Below are positions 7,107 through 13,999 of a stretch of DNA of 13,999 nt, piece after piece. A program made the position numbers and the translations under genes. The notes under the pieces are model-generated. The model ran no database searches and was not told the origin of the DNA. It saw only the letters and a program-made list of their open reading frames with translations. Within the stretch, counting starts at the first letter, position 1, and each line of letters opens with the position of its first letter. The stretch is from Verrucomicrobiota bacterium (GTDB lineage Bacteria; Verrucomicrobiota; Verrucomicrobiia; Chthoniobacterales; UBA10450), in contig QHNU01000058.1 in NCBI GenBank assembly GCA_003218525.1, positions 1,897 through 15,895 on the forward strand, in the 5' to 3' direction.

Positions 7107-8687
7107 ATGCACCAGGCTGAGATACTCGTGTTTCTGCTCGCGCTGATGACGGCGCTGGTTGTCGTCTCACGCAAACTCCAGATTCCCTATCCCGTCCTGC
7201 TCGTGCTTGGGGGTTTGGCCATCAGTTTCATTCCGCACCTTCCTTCGCTCAGGCTGGAGCCCAATTTCGTCTTTTACTTCTGTCTGCCACCGCTCATTTT
7301 CCCAGCGGCGCTCTTTACCTCATGGCGCGATTTCCGTCGCAATTTGCGGCCGATTCTGCTCCTGGCCGTTGGCCTTGTTTTGTTCACGATGGCAGCAGTT
7401 GCAGCGGTTGCCCACGCAATTGTTCAGAACATCCCGTGGGCGGCAGCTTTCGCCCTCGGTGCCATCGTGTCCCCGCCTGACGCTATCGCCGCGACAGCAG
7501 TCATTCGCCGTTTGTCAGTGCCGCGCCGGATCGAAGCAATCGTGGAAGGAGAGAGTCTTGTTAATGATGCGACTGCGCTGGTCGCGTTGCAGTTTGCTAT
7601 CGCGGCGGTGACGACGGGAAGCTTCTCACTCGGTTATGCGACAATTCAATTCGTATTTGTCGCGCTGGGCGGAATCGCGATTGGATTCGTCATCGGCTCC
7701 ATTGTTCGATGGGTCCTAAAACACCTGGACGATCCTCCGGTACAGATCGCTCTCTCTTTGCTTACACCTTTTGTCGCGTATCTCTCGGCCGAGCGGCTGC
7801 ATGTTTCCGGTGTCCTCGCTACGGTGACCGCGGGAATTTATCTCGGGTGGCACCTGCCGCTGATCGCGAAGGCGCGTTATCGCCTGCAAGCACAAGCGTT
7901 TTGGGAAATGATCGTCTTTCTTATCAACGGCTTCGTCTTCATGACCATCGGTTTGCAATTGCCGGAAATCCTTGGTCAACTCAGGAGCGAAACGTGGCCG
8001 CATCTGATCGGAATCGGCGCCGCCGTTAGTGCCACAGTCATCCTTGTGCGCATTGCCTGGATCTTTCCGGCAGCGTGGTTGCCGCGATTGCTTTCGCGCA
8101 GGCTGCGCGAACGAGATCCACTGCCGCGGTGGCAGGAAATCGCATTTGTCGCCTGGTCGGGCATGCGCGGTGTTGTCTCGCTCGCAGCCGCGTTCGCGTT
8201 GCCGTTCACGCTCAATAGCGGCATGCCGTTTCCAGCACGTGGCTACGTTCTCTATCTCACGTTTTGTGTCATCCTCGCCACTCTCGTGTTGCAAGGGCTG
8301 ACGCTGCCGCTGTTGATTCGAAAGTTCGGCGTCACGGACGATGGTCTCAATGACGAAGAGGAACGCAACGCGCGATTTCAGGCTAACCGCGCGGCCCTGC
8401 AGCTGATAGAGCGGCTGGCCAACGAGTGCGAGGTGCCGCGGGATGTCGCGCAACGGCTTGAGGCCGAATACCGCGAGCGCATCCAGGAATTGCAGCAGTG
8501 CGCATCGGCTGGCGATCCGAGCGGCGAAGTGGCCACGCCGCATTATCGGCAGCTGCAATACGAGGCGCTTAAAATTGAGCGCCAGACGATTATTCGTTTG
8601 CGCAACGAACGGGTAATTAATGACGAAGCGCTGCGCCGCATTCAGCGCGATCTCGATCTGGCCGAGGCCCGTCTCACCGGCGACTGA
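7107..8687 (+). CDS. CPA1-family Na+/H+ antiporter
   Basis: A 526-residue inner-membrane cation/proton exchanger. The N-terminal part, to about residue 410, is almost continuous hydrophobic helix, about 12 segments. Family motifs include PPLIFPAALFTSW (61-73), SPPDAIAATAV (122-132) in the transport core and GESLVNDATALV (148-159), where Asn153-Asp154 form the ion-binding ND pair expected of electroneutral CPA1 exchangers. A later conserved helix reads WSGMRGVVSLAAAFALP. The remaining roughly 115 residues are hydrophilic, charged and probably helical (ERNARFQANRAALQLIERL onward), a cytoplasmic regulatory tail. It probably handles pH and sodium homeostasis; K+/H+ exchange cannot be excluded. 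The ATG start has no strong Shine-Dalgarno. It is followed at 38 bp by the unknown 227-residue gene on the same strand. Confidence 0.93.
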   Translation: MHQAEILVFLLALMTALVVVSRKLQIPYPVLLVLGGLAISFIPHLPSLRLEPNFVFYFCLPPLIFPAALFTSWRDFRRNLRPILLLAVGLVLFTMAAVAAVAHAIVQNIPWAAAFALGAIVSPPDAIAATAVIRRLSVPRRIEAIVEGESLVNDATALVALQFAIAAVTTGSFSLGYATIQFVFVALGGIAIGFVIGSIVRWVLKHLDDPPVQIALSLLTPFVAYLSAERLHVSGVLATVTAGIYLGWHLPLIAKARYRLQAQAFWEMIVFLINGFVFMTIGLQLPEILGQLRSETWPHLIGIGAAVSATVILVRIAWIFPAAWLPRLLSRRLRERDPLPRWQEIAFVAWSGMRGVVSLAAAFALPFTLNSGMPFPARGYVLYLTFCVILATLVLQGLTLPLLIRKFGVTDDGLNDEEERNARFQANRAALQLIERLANECEVPRDVAQRLEAEYRERIQELQQCASAGDPSGEVATPHYRQLQYEALKIERQTIIRLRNERVINDEALRRIQRDLDLAEARLTGD

Positions 8688-8725
8688 CGCGCATTTCGCG
8701 CAAATTCTGCGAAAGTAATTGCAGC

Positions 8726-9409
8726 ATGGAGGAGACCGATTGCAGCCGGATTTTTCTGCTGTCGCCTGCCTATGCCGGCGGGCTGCGGGCGCAGATGATT
8801 TTGAGCGAACGCGCGCAATTCGATCTGGCCCTACGACTGCGAAGCCGCGAACGGGTGACCATTGGTGAAGTGTTCGCTTTTCTAAGTGGCCTCTATTTTC
8901 GTGGGAAGCTCGCCTATGCCAACGCGTTCGCCCGGCCGAGAACAGGAATTTGTGGCGTCCTAGTGATCACCCCGACGCGTGGCTTGGTTGATGTCAGAAC
9001 CAAGATCAGCCTGACCGATCTGCGCGAATTCGCTGAGGTCGACATTCATGAGGATGATCCGCGCTATCGCAAACCGCTCGCCCGCGACGCGCGAAAATTG
9101 GCGCGCAACCTGACGGACGCGTGTGAGGTAATTTTACTCGGCAGCGTCGCGACCGGAAAGTATGTCGACGTGCTTCTGGAAAACTTCCAGCACCGCTTAC
9201 GCTTTCCGGCCGATTTCGTCGGGCGTGGCGATATGAGTCGCGGTGGATTGCTCCTACGCTGCGCCGTGGATAAGACCGAACTCACTTACATTTCCGTTGC
9301 CGGCGCGGTCCGAAGCGGAAGGCGGCCCCCAAAACTTGAACCGCGCCGCTACAATCAGCCTTCGCGAGAAGGATCGGGGGTCCGAAACGGAAACCGAGCG
9401 GCGCCCTGA
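8726..9409 (+). CDS. Conserved-looking protein of unknown function beside DNA ligase
   Basis: A 227-residue soluble protein with no signal peptide or membrane segment. I cannot assign a named family. It looks like a real alpha/beta enzyme-type fold: an opening strand RIFLLSPAYAGGLRAQMIL (8-26), a helical block TIGEVFAFLSGLYFRGKLAYANAFA (45-69), a strand GVLVITPTRGL (77-87), VILLGSVATGKYVDVLL (135-151) and a glycine/arginine-rich FVGRGDMSRGGLLLRCA (164-180). From memory, proteins with the GRGDMSRGG block occur in several phyla; I believe some sit next to ATP-dependent ligases, but I could not verify this. The core seems to end near PPKL (201-204), and the last 20 or so residues are low-complexity and may be lineage-specific. 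It lies 38 bp after the antiporter gene and 33 bp before the ligase gene, so co-transcription with the ligase is likely. Confidence 0.78.
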   Translation: MEETDCSRIFLLSPAYAGGLRAQMILSERAQFDLALRLRSRERVTIGEVFAFLSGLYFRGKLAYANAFARPRTGICGVLVITPTRGLVDVRTKISLTDLREFAEVDIHEDDPRYRKPLARDARKLARNLTDACEVILLGSVATGKYVDVLLENFQHRLRFPADFVGRGDMSRGGLLLRCAVDKTELTYISVAGAVRSGRRPPKLEPRRYNQPSREGSGVRNGNRAAP

Positions 9410-9442
9410 GAGGTCGCTTGCTCGGTGTAGAATGACGTCTTT

Positions 9443-10471
9443 GTGAAATTGCCGCTAAAACCGCCATTTCCGCCGATGGAGGCGAAATCGGTGGATACAA
9501 TTCCGGTTGGCGACAACTGGCAGTATGAGCCGAAATGGGACGGCTTTCGCTGTCTCGCGTTTCGCAATGGTGCAGGAATCTCTTTGCAATCGAAAGCCGG
9601 CCAGCCGCTCGGTCGCTATTTCCCTGACATAATCGAGGCGCTCCTGCGTTTACCGGCGAAAAAGTTCGTGGTCGACGGTGAGCTCGTGATTGAAGTCGAC
9701 AGACGATTGTCGTTTGACGAACTACAATTTCGCCTGCACCCGGCTGAGAGTCGGGTGCAGAAACTCGCGGCCGCACATCCGGCGACTCTTATCCTATTCG
9801 ATTTGCTCGTGAATGAAACAGGCATGTCTCTGGTCAACATGCCGTTTTCCGAACGACGCCGGACGCTCGAGAAATTTGCAAAGCAAAACCTGAAGCGAGA
9901 TCGCACCATTCGTTTGTCGCCGGCGACAACTTCGCTTGCGCAGGCAAATCGATGGCTCGCCAAAGTCGGCGGTAATCTCGATGGCATCATCGCCAAACGA
10001 CTGGACGCTTCGTATGCCTCAGGCGAGCGGACGGCGATGGTAAAAGTGAAAAATATTCGTACCGCCGATTGTGTCGTCGGCGGATTTCGTTACGCCAGTG
10101 GGGCGAAGGTGATTGGTTCGCTTCTGCTTGGCTTGTACGACGAGGCTGGCTTATTGCATCATGTCGGGTTCACTTCAGCCTTCAAAACGAGCGACAGACG
10201 CGCGTTAACGAAGAAGTTTGAGGCGTTACGGAAACCGCCTGGATTCACCGGAAATGCGCCGGGCGGCCGGAGTCGCTGGAGCACCGAGCGCACCGGCGAG
10301 TGGGAGCCGGTTGAGCCGAAGATCGTTGTCGAAGTGACCTACGATCATTTCACCGGCGGGCGATTTCGCCACGGTACCAAAATTGTGCGGTGGCGTTCCG
10401 ACAAAGTACCGCGCCAATGTACCCTCGACCAAGTGGCGCATCGCGAAGGCCGCGCCATCGCCTTACTCTAG
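9443..10471 (+). CDS. ATP-dependent DNA ligase, LigC-like single-protein form
   Basis: Seals DNA nicks through an enzyme-AMP intermediate. The 342-residue protein has the adenylation (nucleotidyltransferase) domain followed by an OB fold. Motif I is EPKWDGFR with the nucleophile Lys31. Further motifs are FVVDGELVI (75-83), LILFDLL (116-122), DGIIAKR (180-186) and MVKVKN with Lys201 and Lys203 (199-204). The OB-fold region (about 208-335) ends in FRHGTKIVRWRSDKVPRQCT (308-327), the usual end of LigC/LigD ligase domains. There is no fused polymerase or nuclease domain, and neither Ku nor LigD-type polymerase is in the window, so it is a stand-alone repair ligase rather than a full LigD. The start is a GTG (9443); an in-frame ATG at 9476 would still leave the catalytic lysine. 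It lies 33 bp after the unknown gene. Confidence 0.92.
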   Translation: MKLPLKPPFPPMEAKSVDTIPVGDNWQYEPKWDGFRCLAFRNGAGISLQSKAGQPLGRYFPDIIEALLRLPAKKFVVDGELVIEVDRRLSFDELQFRLHPAESRVQKLAAAHPATLILFDLLVNETGMSLVNMPFSERRRTLEKFAKQNLKRDRTIRLSPATTSLAQANRWLAKVGGNLDGIIAKRLDASYASGERTAMVKVKNIRTADCVVGGFRYASGAKVIGSLLLGLYDEAGLLHHVGFTSAFKTSDRRALTKKFEALRKPPGFTGNAPGGRSRWSTERTGEWEPVEPKIVVEVTYDHFTGGRFRHGTKIVRWRSDKVPRQCTLDQVAHREGRAIALL

Positions 10472-10519
10472 CGGCGGGTTACCAGCGCTTCGAAAACCAC
10501 CCTGCTTTAGGCCGACATC

Positions 10520-11416
10520 TCATTCTTCCGGTTTCAATTCAAAGTTGATGTTTACGTCGTAGTGATCTGCCTTTGCGAGCTCGTTTGGAGGAGAGTCAAC
10601 TCTTGTCACGCGCCTAGCCACGGCTTCGATCGATTCATCGACGACCACGTTGCCGGAAGATCGCACGATCTTGAAATCGGAAATCCGCCCGTCCTTTTCG
10701 ATCCGGATCTTTACCAGCGCGGAGAACTTCGCGCCGGACGCGACAACCGTTGTTGGCTGAACCCAATCCTTGTAAAAACGGTCATGCAGCATACTGCCGT
10801 ACCACCCGAAATCGGGCGCATTCACCGCAGTTCCAGCAACGCGACCGCCGGCTCCATCAGCGCTGGCTTTCGCAAACTTATTTGCAGATTTTTGGCCCGA
10901 TTTTGCTGATCCACTCCACGCTGTTTTTTTCGCCTGCGTTTCTTTGGCGGTTTTCTTTCTCGTGGCCGCATCAGCTGATTTCGTTGCGTCGTCAGAATCC
11001 AGTTTCTTAACAGGCGTTTTTTTCGCCTTCGCTGACAAGTTCTTGTTCGGCGAAGGCTTCGGCGCTGGTTTCCTTGTTGGCTGGGCCGCTGGTCTTGGCG
11101 TTGGCTTGGGGGTTGCTGTCGGAGTAACAGTCGGAAGCTCGATATCGCTTTTCACGGCAGCGGCCGGTTCACTTTCAAGTTTTTCAGGAGGACTTTTGGG
11201 CGCAGGCGTTGATTCTGGAGATGATTCTGATTTTTCCTGAGCAGCGGTCAGCGGAGTTGAATCAGCGGTCTCGGCTGAGGCCGTGTTTAACCAGGTAATG
11301 TTTTGCGCGTCTGCTTTGTTCGAGATCCCGCTCCAGCGCAGAACCGCGCTCATTAGGCCAACGTGGAGAAGCGCAATCAGCGTGACGTTTCGCCAGAAAC
11401 GTTTGTCGCGTGACAT
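10520..11416 (-). CDS. TonB/TolA-like energy transducer with C-terminal TonB domain
   Basis: A 298-residue periplasm-spanning protein anchored in the inner membrane. A single N-terminal helix (about 11-27) follows basic MSRDKRFWRN. A long disordered Pro/Lys/Ala/Ser-rich linker (about 50-195) includes PTATPKPTPRPAAQPTRKP (99-117), then Lys/Ala-rich segments. The globular C-terminal domain (about 204-296) contains WYGSMLHDRFYKDWVQP, the strand ALVKIRIEKDGRISDFKIV and SSGNVVVDESIEAVARRV. The first helix resembles the TolA C-domain as much as TonB, so a Tol-type role is possible. It is the last gene of the lgt-exbB-exbD-tonB run, 5 bp after exbD, and should be driven by their proton channel to act on outer-membrane partners. 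None of those partners (TonB-dependent receptor, TolB, Pal) is in the window. Confidence 0.88.
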   Translation of the reverse strand: MSRDKRFWRNVTLIALLHVGLMSAVLRWSGISNKADAQNITWLNTASAETADSTPLTAAQEKSESSPESTPAPKSPPEKLESEPAAAVKSDIELPTVTPTATPKPTPRPAAQPTRKPAPKPSPNKNLSAKAKKTPVKKLDSDDATKSADAATRKKTAKETQAKKTAWSGSAKSGQKSANKFAKASADGAGGRVAGTAVNAPDFGWYGSMLHDRFYKDWVQPTTVVASGAKFSALVKIRIEKDGRISDFKIVRSSGNVVVDESIEAVARRVTRVDSPPNELAKADHYDVNINFELKPEE

Positions 11417-11421
11417 TTTCG

Positions 11422-11838
11422 CTAGTTCGATTCCGCTTTGGTCGCGATTCCGACTTTGGTGATCCCCGCCCGCTGCAGCGAATCCATCACCGTAACAAGT
11501 TTTTGCACGGGCAATTCGCGATCCGGTCGAATAACGATGGCGACGTCCGGATTCGTGCGTTTCAATTCCATCAAGCGGGTGACCAAGCTTCCAGGGTCGA
11601 GAATTTCGTTGTCAATTTTGATTGTGGCGCTGCGATCAATTGAGATCGTCTGCACTTTGGATTGACTGATCGGCGCGTTCGCCGCTGCACTTGAGGGAAC
11701 GATGAGATTGACGCTGTTTTCAAGTAGCGGCGTGGTGATCATAAAAATAATCAACAGGACGAACGCAAGATCGAGCAGGGGTGTGACGTTGATCTCGCTC
11801 AGTGTCGAAAAATTACTTCGGTTTGAGTAACGCTTCAT
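11422..11838 (-). CDS. exbD: ExbD/TolR family proton-channel subunit
   Basis: A 138-residue bitopic inner-membrane protein. A short cytoplasmic N-terminus (to about residue 20) contains SEINVTPLLD, the family hallmark. One transmembrane helix (about 21-41) carries Asp23, the conserved protonatable residue of ExbD and TolR. The periplasmic domain follows (45-138), with SIDRSATIKIDNEIL, VAIVIRPDRELPVQKLVTVMD and a closing strand KVGIATK. It works with the ExbB/TolQ pentamer encoded just upstream to couple proton flow to motion of the TonB/TolA-like protein encoded just downstream. The start ATG overlaps the exbB stop by ATGA, which supports both coordinates and coupled translation. Sequence alone does not separate ExbD from TolR. 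Confidence 0.94.
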   Translation of the reverse strand: MKRYSNRSNFSTLSEINVTPLLDLAFVLLIIFMITTPLLENSVNLIVPSSAAANAPISQSKVQTISIDRSATIKIDNEILDPGSLVTRLMELKRTNPDVAIVIRPDRELPVQKLVTVMDSLQRAGITKVGIATKAESN

Positions 11839-12599
11839 TGGCGGAATTCCGGAACGCGCACATTGTGTTCGACGTATTTGTGCTCGAACTCGGAGGCGAG
11901 CTCAGCGGCAAAATTATCCATCTGGACGATCATTCCGCGAATGCTGGTGACGAGAAAGTTGTAGCCAAACATGGCGGGGATCGCGACGCAGAGCGCTGTG
12001 ACAGTGGTAATCAGTGCTCCTGAAACTCCCGGCGCCATCGTGGTCAGGTTCGGCGAACCGGCAACCGCGACATCGGTGAATGTGTCCATCACGCCCCACA
12101 CCGTGCCGAGCAATCCGAGAAAGGGCGAACCGCTGACCGCGGTGGCGAGAAGGATCATTTGGGATTCGAGCTCGAGCGCAGTTTCCCCTACGGCGCGTTC
12201 CATGGCCGCGCTGACCGCGTTCATTTGCGCGGGTGAAATTTTGTCGGCAGTACCAAGACGCGCACGAAATGTTTCATCAACTTCGGCGGAGCCGAGCATT
12301 TGGAACGCCATCTCCTCGCAACCGGCGCGATAAACATTGAAGAGCGGCGCACCGGGGAAACGCGCATTTCGTTCAAACAGACGCAATGGTTGTCGATCCT
12401 GCCGAAAGGCCTCGAGAAAACGCACTGTCTGTTTTCGTGCGAATCGGATGACCCGCATTTTCGTAATCATCACCGACCAGCTGAAAATCGAGCCGATGGC
12501 GAGAGTGAGGAGAACGACCTTGCCCGCAACGGTGGCGTGCTCAAAAGCGAAAACGAGTCCGCCGCTCGCGAGAAAGTTCGAAAGCAAAAGCGGTGACAA
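11835..12599 (-). CDS. exbB: ExbB/TolQ family proton-channel subunit (MotA/TolQ/ExbB)
   Basis: A 254-residue inner-membrane protein with the three helices of the family: about 24-46, 147-171 and 190-216. The cytoplasmic region between the first two (47-146) is long. The signature SPFLGLLGTVWGVMDTF (158-174) and APGVSGALITTVTALCVAIP (189-208) are intact. Together with ExbD it forms the proton-driven motor for TonB/TolA. The start is a TTG at 12599: an in-frame TAG lies three codons upstream, an AGGG Shine-Dalgarno stands four bases before the TTG, and the next in-frame ATG would delete the first helix. It lies 42 bp after lgt and overlaps exbD by four bases. Context does not settle the ExbB versus TolQ name. 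Confidence 0.93.
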   Translation of the reverse strand: MSPLLLSNFLASGGLVFAFEHATVAGKVVLLTLAIGSIFSWSVMITKMRVIRFARKQTVRFLEAFRQDRQPLRLFERNARFPGAPLFNVYRAGCEEMAFQMLGSAEVDETFRARLGTADKISPAQMNAVSAAMERAVGETALELESQMILLATAVSGSPFLGLLGTVWGVMDTFTDVAVAGSPNLTTMAPGVSGALITTVTALCVAIPAMFGYNFLVTSIRGMIVQMDNFAAELASEFEHKYVEHNVRVPEFRQ

Positions 12600-12603
12600 G
12601 TTG

Positions 12604-12607
12604 CCCT
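12604..12607 (-). promoter_or_regulatory. Shine-Dalgarno that decides the TTG start of exbB
   Basis: On the minus strand AGGG is followed by CAAC and then TTG. The spacing is acceptable for ribosome binding, and an in-frame stop codon overlaps this site, so no longer reading of exbB is possible. Confidence 0.55.
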
Positions 12608-12641
12608 AAGTAATAACGAATTTCCGGAAAAGGAAAGCTCG

Positions 12642-13577
12642 TTACGGCTCCTTCTGCCTCGGGAAGGTCGGACGCGTTTTTGCAAACGCGATGAATCCGA
12701 TCCCGATTGCGATCAGAAAAAACGAGAGAAATTGGCCGCGAGTGAATGGGCCGACGAGCGGCGCGTCCGGTTCCCGGAAGTTTTCGACAATGATCCGGAA
12801 GCTAGCGTAGCAAATGAAAAAAAGCCCGGTCAGCACGCCGTTTGGCTGCCGCATTCGCGTGCGCACGAACCACAGGAGGCCGAAGAGAACGATGCCTTCG
12901 AAAAAGGCCTCATAAAGCTGCGATGGATGGCGGGGCATTAAAAGCCCGCGAAGAGTGTCGGTTAATTGCGGATGGTGCCGAGCGGCCTCGATAATTAACT
13001 CCGGATCGTTGAGCGACGGATCGATTTTCGAGCAAATCGCAACTGCCTTTTCTGCTTCCGCGGGATTTTCGAGCAGCTCTTTCGGGAATTGCATTGCCCA
13101 GGAAGCATTTGTCGCCCGGCCATAAAGCTCGCCATTGATGAAATTGGCGCATCGACCAAAAAACAAGCCAATTGGCGCCGCGATCACGAGAGCGTCGCCA
13201 AGGTTCATCCAGGAGAGCTTGTGCCGGTGCGCGTAATAAAGACTGAATAGCAAAATGCCAATCATCCCGCCGTGACTCGCCATTCCGCCTTCCCACACGC
13301 GCAAGAGCGAGAGCGGTTCACGTAACATCTGCGGTTTGTAAAAGAGCGCGTAACCAAGACGGCCGCCCAGCAGCACACCGAACAGGGCCGTCCAGGTAAT
13401 GAAATCGCTTACCCGATTCGGCGAGAGATCGCAATAGCCGCGCCTGGACAAAGCCCGCACTACGAGGAAGGCGGAGACGAAGGCGAGGACGTAGGCGAAC
13501 CCGTACCAACGCGGCCCAACATTATCCCAAAGACGGAAAATGAACGGATCGAAGTTATCGACGAAATACGAAAGCAT
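12642..13577 (-). CDS. lgt: Prolipoprotein diacylglyceryl transferase
   Basis: Transfers diacylglycerol from phosphatidylglycerol to the lipobox cysteine of prolipoproteins in the inner membrane, the first step of lipoprotein maturation. The 311-residue polytopic protein carries HGGMIG with the conserved His102, and the Lgt signature GRCANFINGELYGR (141-154) with Arg142, Asn145 and Glu150. PRHPSQLYEA (215-224) and VENFREPD (264-271) follow. Between the signature and PRHPSQLYEA lies an extra hydrophilic stretch of about 45 residues (roughly 166-212), not present in short proteobacterial Lgt. The ATG opens MLSYFVDNFDPFIF, close to the usual Lgt beginning. It is the first gene of the lgt-exbB-exbD-tonB run and is separated from uvrA by 142 bp containing a palindromic repeat. 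Confidence 0.95.
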   Translation of the reverse strand: MLSYFVDNFDPFIFRLWDNVGPRWYGFAYVLAFVSAFLVVRALSRRGYCDLSPNRVSDFITWTALFGVLLGGRLGYALFYKPQMLREPLSLLRVWEGGMASHGGMIGILLFSLYYAHRHKLSWMNLGDALVIAAPIGLFFGRCANFINGELYGRATNASWAMQFPKELLENPAEAEKAVAICSKIDPSLNDPELIIEAARHHPQLTDTLRGLLMPRHPSQLYEAFFEGIVLFGLLWFVRTRMRQPNGVLTGLFFICYASFRIIVENFREPDAPLVGPFTRGQFLSFFLIAIGIGFIAFAKTRPTFPRQKEP

Positions 13578-13588
13578 TGAGCCGCGAA

Positions 13589-13616
13589 ATTATGCTGTCG
13601 TTGTGAATTAAGTCGA
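13589..13616 (-). promoter_or_regulatory. Possible sigma70-type promoter of lgt
   Basis: Read on the minus strand, TCGACT (13616-13611, 4 of 6 to the -35 consensus) and CATAAT (13594-13589, 5 of 6 to the -10 consensus) are 16 bp apart, just upstream of lgt. Transcription would start only about five bases before the ATG, giving an almost leaderless message, which fits the lack of a visible Shine-Dalgarno. The support is pattern matching only. Confidence 0.25.
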
Positions 13617-13646
13617 GGGATTGGGTCGTCAAAGTGAAGCACACCA

Positions 13647-13731
13647 CTGTCATCCCGAGCTGCAAAGCCGCGAGGGATCTGACCAAATCCATCGGATTTC
13701 GAAAGCTCCTTCGCTTCGCTCAGGATGACAG
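13647..13731. repeat. 85-bp imperfect palindromic intergenic repeat (REP/MITE-like)
   Basis: The ends are inverted copies: CTGTCATCCCGAGC at 13647-13660 and GCTCAGGATGACAG at 13718-13731, matching at 13 of 14 positions. Pairing continues inward imperfectly (TGCAAAGCCGCGAGGGATC against the GAAGGAGC side), and the centre holds a perfect small hairpin, AAATCC-atc-GGATTT (13685-13699). Only one copy was noticed in the window. From memory, closely similar GTCATCCTGAGC elements are abundant between genes in several environmental phyla, so this is probably a dispersed family. It sits at the 3' end of uvrA and overlaps its last codons. In RNA it would form a long hairpin and might act as a transcript end in either direction. 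No open reading frame is carried. Confidence 0.85.
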
Positions 13732-13999
13732 GGTTGGCGTGCGCTTGCGCTCTTTCGTGCCAACGCGCAATACCTTCTTCAGGAATGGGGCGGTCCTGCT
13801 GACGCGGTTCCTTGCGACTTGCTCGGGGGTGCCAGTGACTACGATCTCACCGCCCGCATCTCCTGCTTCCGGCCCAAGATCGACGATGTAATCGGCTTCC
13901 GCGATGACGCTGAGATTATGTTCGATAACGATGACGGTATGGCCGTCGTCGACGAGCCGATGCAGCAACTTGAGCAAAAGCTCGACGTCAGCCATATGC
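13720..13999 (-). CDS. uvrA: Excinuclease ABC subunit A, C-terminal end only
   Basis: Only the last 92 or so codons are present; the gene continues past the right edge. The visible part is the end of the second ABC ATPase domain of UvrA, the damage-recognition subunit of nucleotide excision repair: HMADVELLLKLLHRLVDDGH, then VIVIEHNLSVIAEADYIVDL with the H-loop histidine, then GPEAGDAGGEIVVTGTPEQVA. The order and spacing match UvrA closely. After the usual end region TAPFLKKVL there is a further basic tail ending in TLSS, encoded by the right arm of the palindromic repeat, which also supplies the TGA stop. The original C-terminus was therefore probably altered by the repeat; this tail is normally variable in UvrA, so function should be kept. 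lgt follows 142 bp downstream on the same strand. Confidence 0.93.
   Translation of the reverse strand, partial: HMADVELLLKLLHRLVDDGHTVIVIEHNLSVIAEADYIVDLGPEAGDAGGEIVVTGTPEQVARNRVSRTAPFLKKVLRVGTKERKRTPTLSS

Noticed and set aside
7716..8558. A 280-codon open frame on the minus strand inside the antiporter gene
   Set aside because: It is antisense to a well-supported membrane protein and its product is Arg/Gln-rich with no domain pattern; high GC commonly gives such open frames.
8694..8714. Inverted repeat TTTCGC / GCGAAA between the antiporter and unknown genes
   Set aside because: A 6-bp stem with a 9-base loop and no T tract; not enough for a terminator or operator call.
10472..10519. A possible bidirectional terminator between the convergent ligase and tonB-like genes
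   Set aside because: Only a bulged 4-5 bp stem (GGGTT with AACC) is seen, with no T tract on either strand.
10944..11240. Pro/Lys/Ala-rich periodic stretch in the tonB-like gene considered as a DNA tandem repeat
   Set aside because: The periodicity is at protein level, as expected of a TonB/TolA periplasmic linker; the DNA units are not close copies.

Overview
The window looks like ordinary chromosome from a Gram-negative (diderm) bacterium of moderately high GC. Lgt, an ExbB/ExbD/TonB-type set and an exported S41-like protein all imply an inner and an outer membrane. From memory of similar genes, the gene order, the short ferredoxin, the insertion-bearing Lgt and the palindromic intergenic repeat suggest Verrucomicrobiota, perhaps Chthoniobacterales from soil. 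That placement is inference and was not checked by search. I see no rRNA, tRNA, CRISPR array, transposase or phage gene. Coding density is very high, and no gap between genes exceeds about 150 bases.

Layout, left to right. (1) Positions 1-1647, minus strand: a tightly coupled trio of a small two-helix membrane protein, a TauE/SafE-type (TSUP) anion exporter and a tandem UspA-like protein that runs off the left edge. (2) 1762-2882, plus strand: a single-cluster ferredoxin followed by ThiD (thiamine pyrimidine kinase). (3) 2873-7013, minus strand: an operon-like run read as HtrA-like protease, PurD, an S41-like protein that has lost its catalytic dyad, and RNase III. The end of rnc overlaps the end of thiD by 10 bp. 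(4) 7107-10471, plus strand: a CPA1 Na+/H+ antiporter, an unrecognised 227-residue protein and a LigC-like ATP-dependent DNA ligase. (5) 10520-13577, minus strand: lgt, exbB/tolQ, exbD/tolR and a tonB/tolA-like gene, an envelope module. (6) 13647-13731: an 85-bp imperfect palindrome whose right arm supplies the stop codon of uvrA, which runs off the right edge.

Functionally the genes are housekeeping (thiamine and purine synthesis, RNA processing, lipoprotein maturation, excision repair) mixed with envelope energisation, ion transport and stress genes. I found no convincing new multi-gene system. The points most worth a second look are the S41 pseudopeptidase between purD and rnc, the palindromic repeat that rewrote the uvrA C-terminus, the unknown protein paired with the DNA ligase, and the coupled TSUP/small-membrane-protein/Usp trio.
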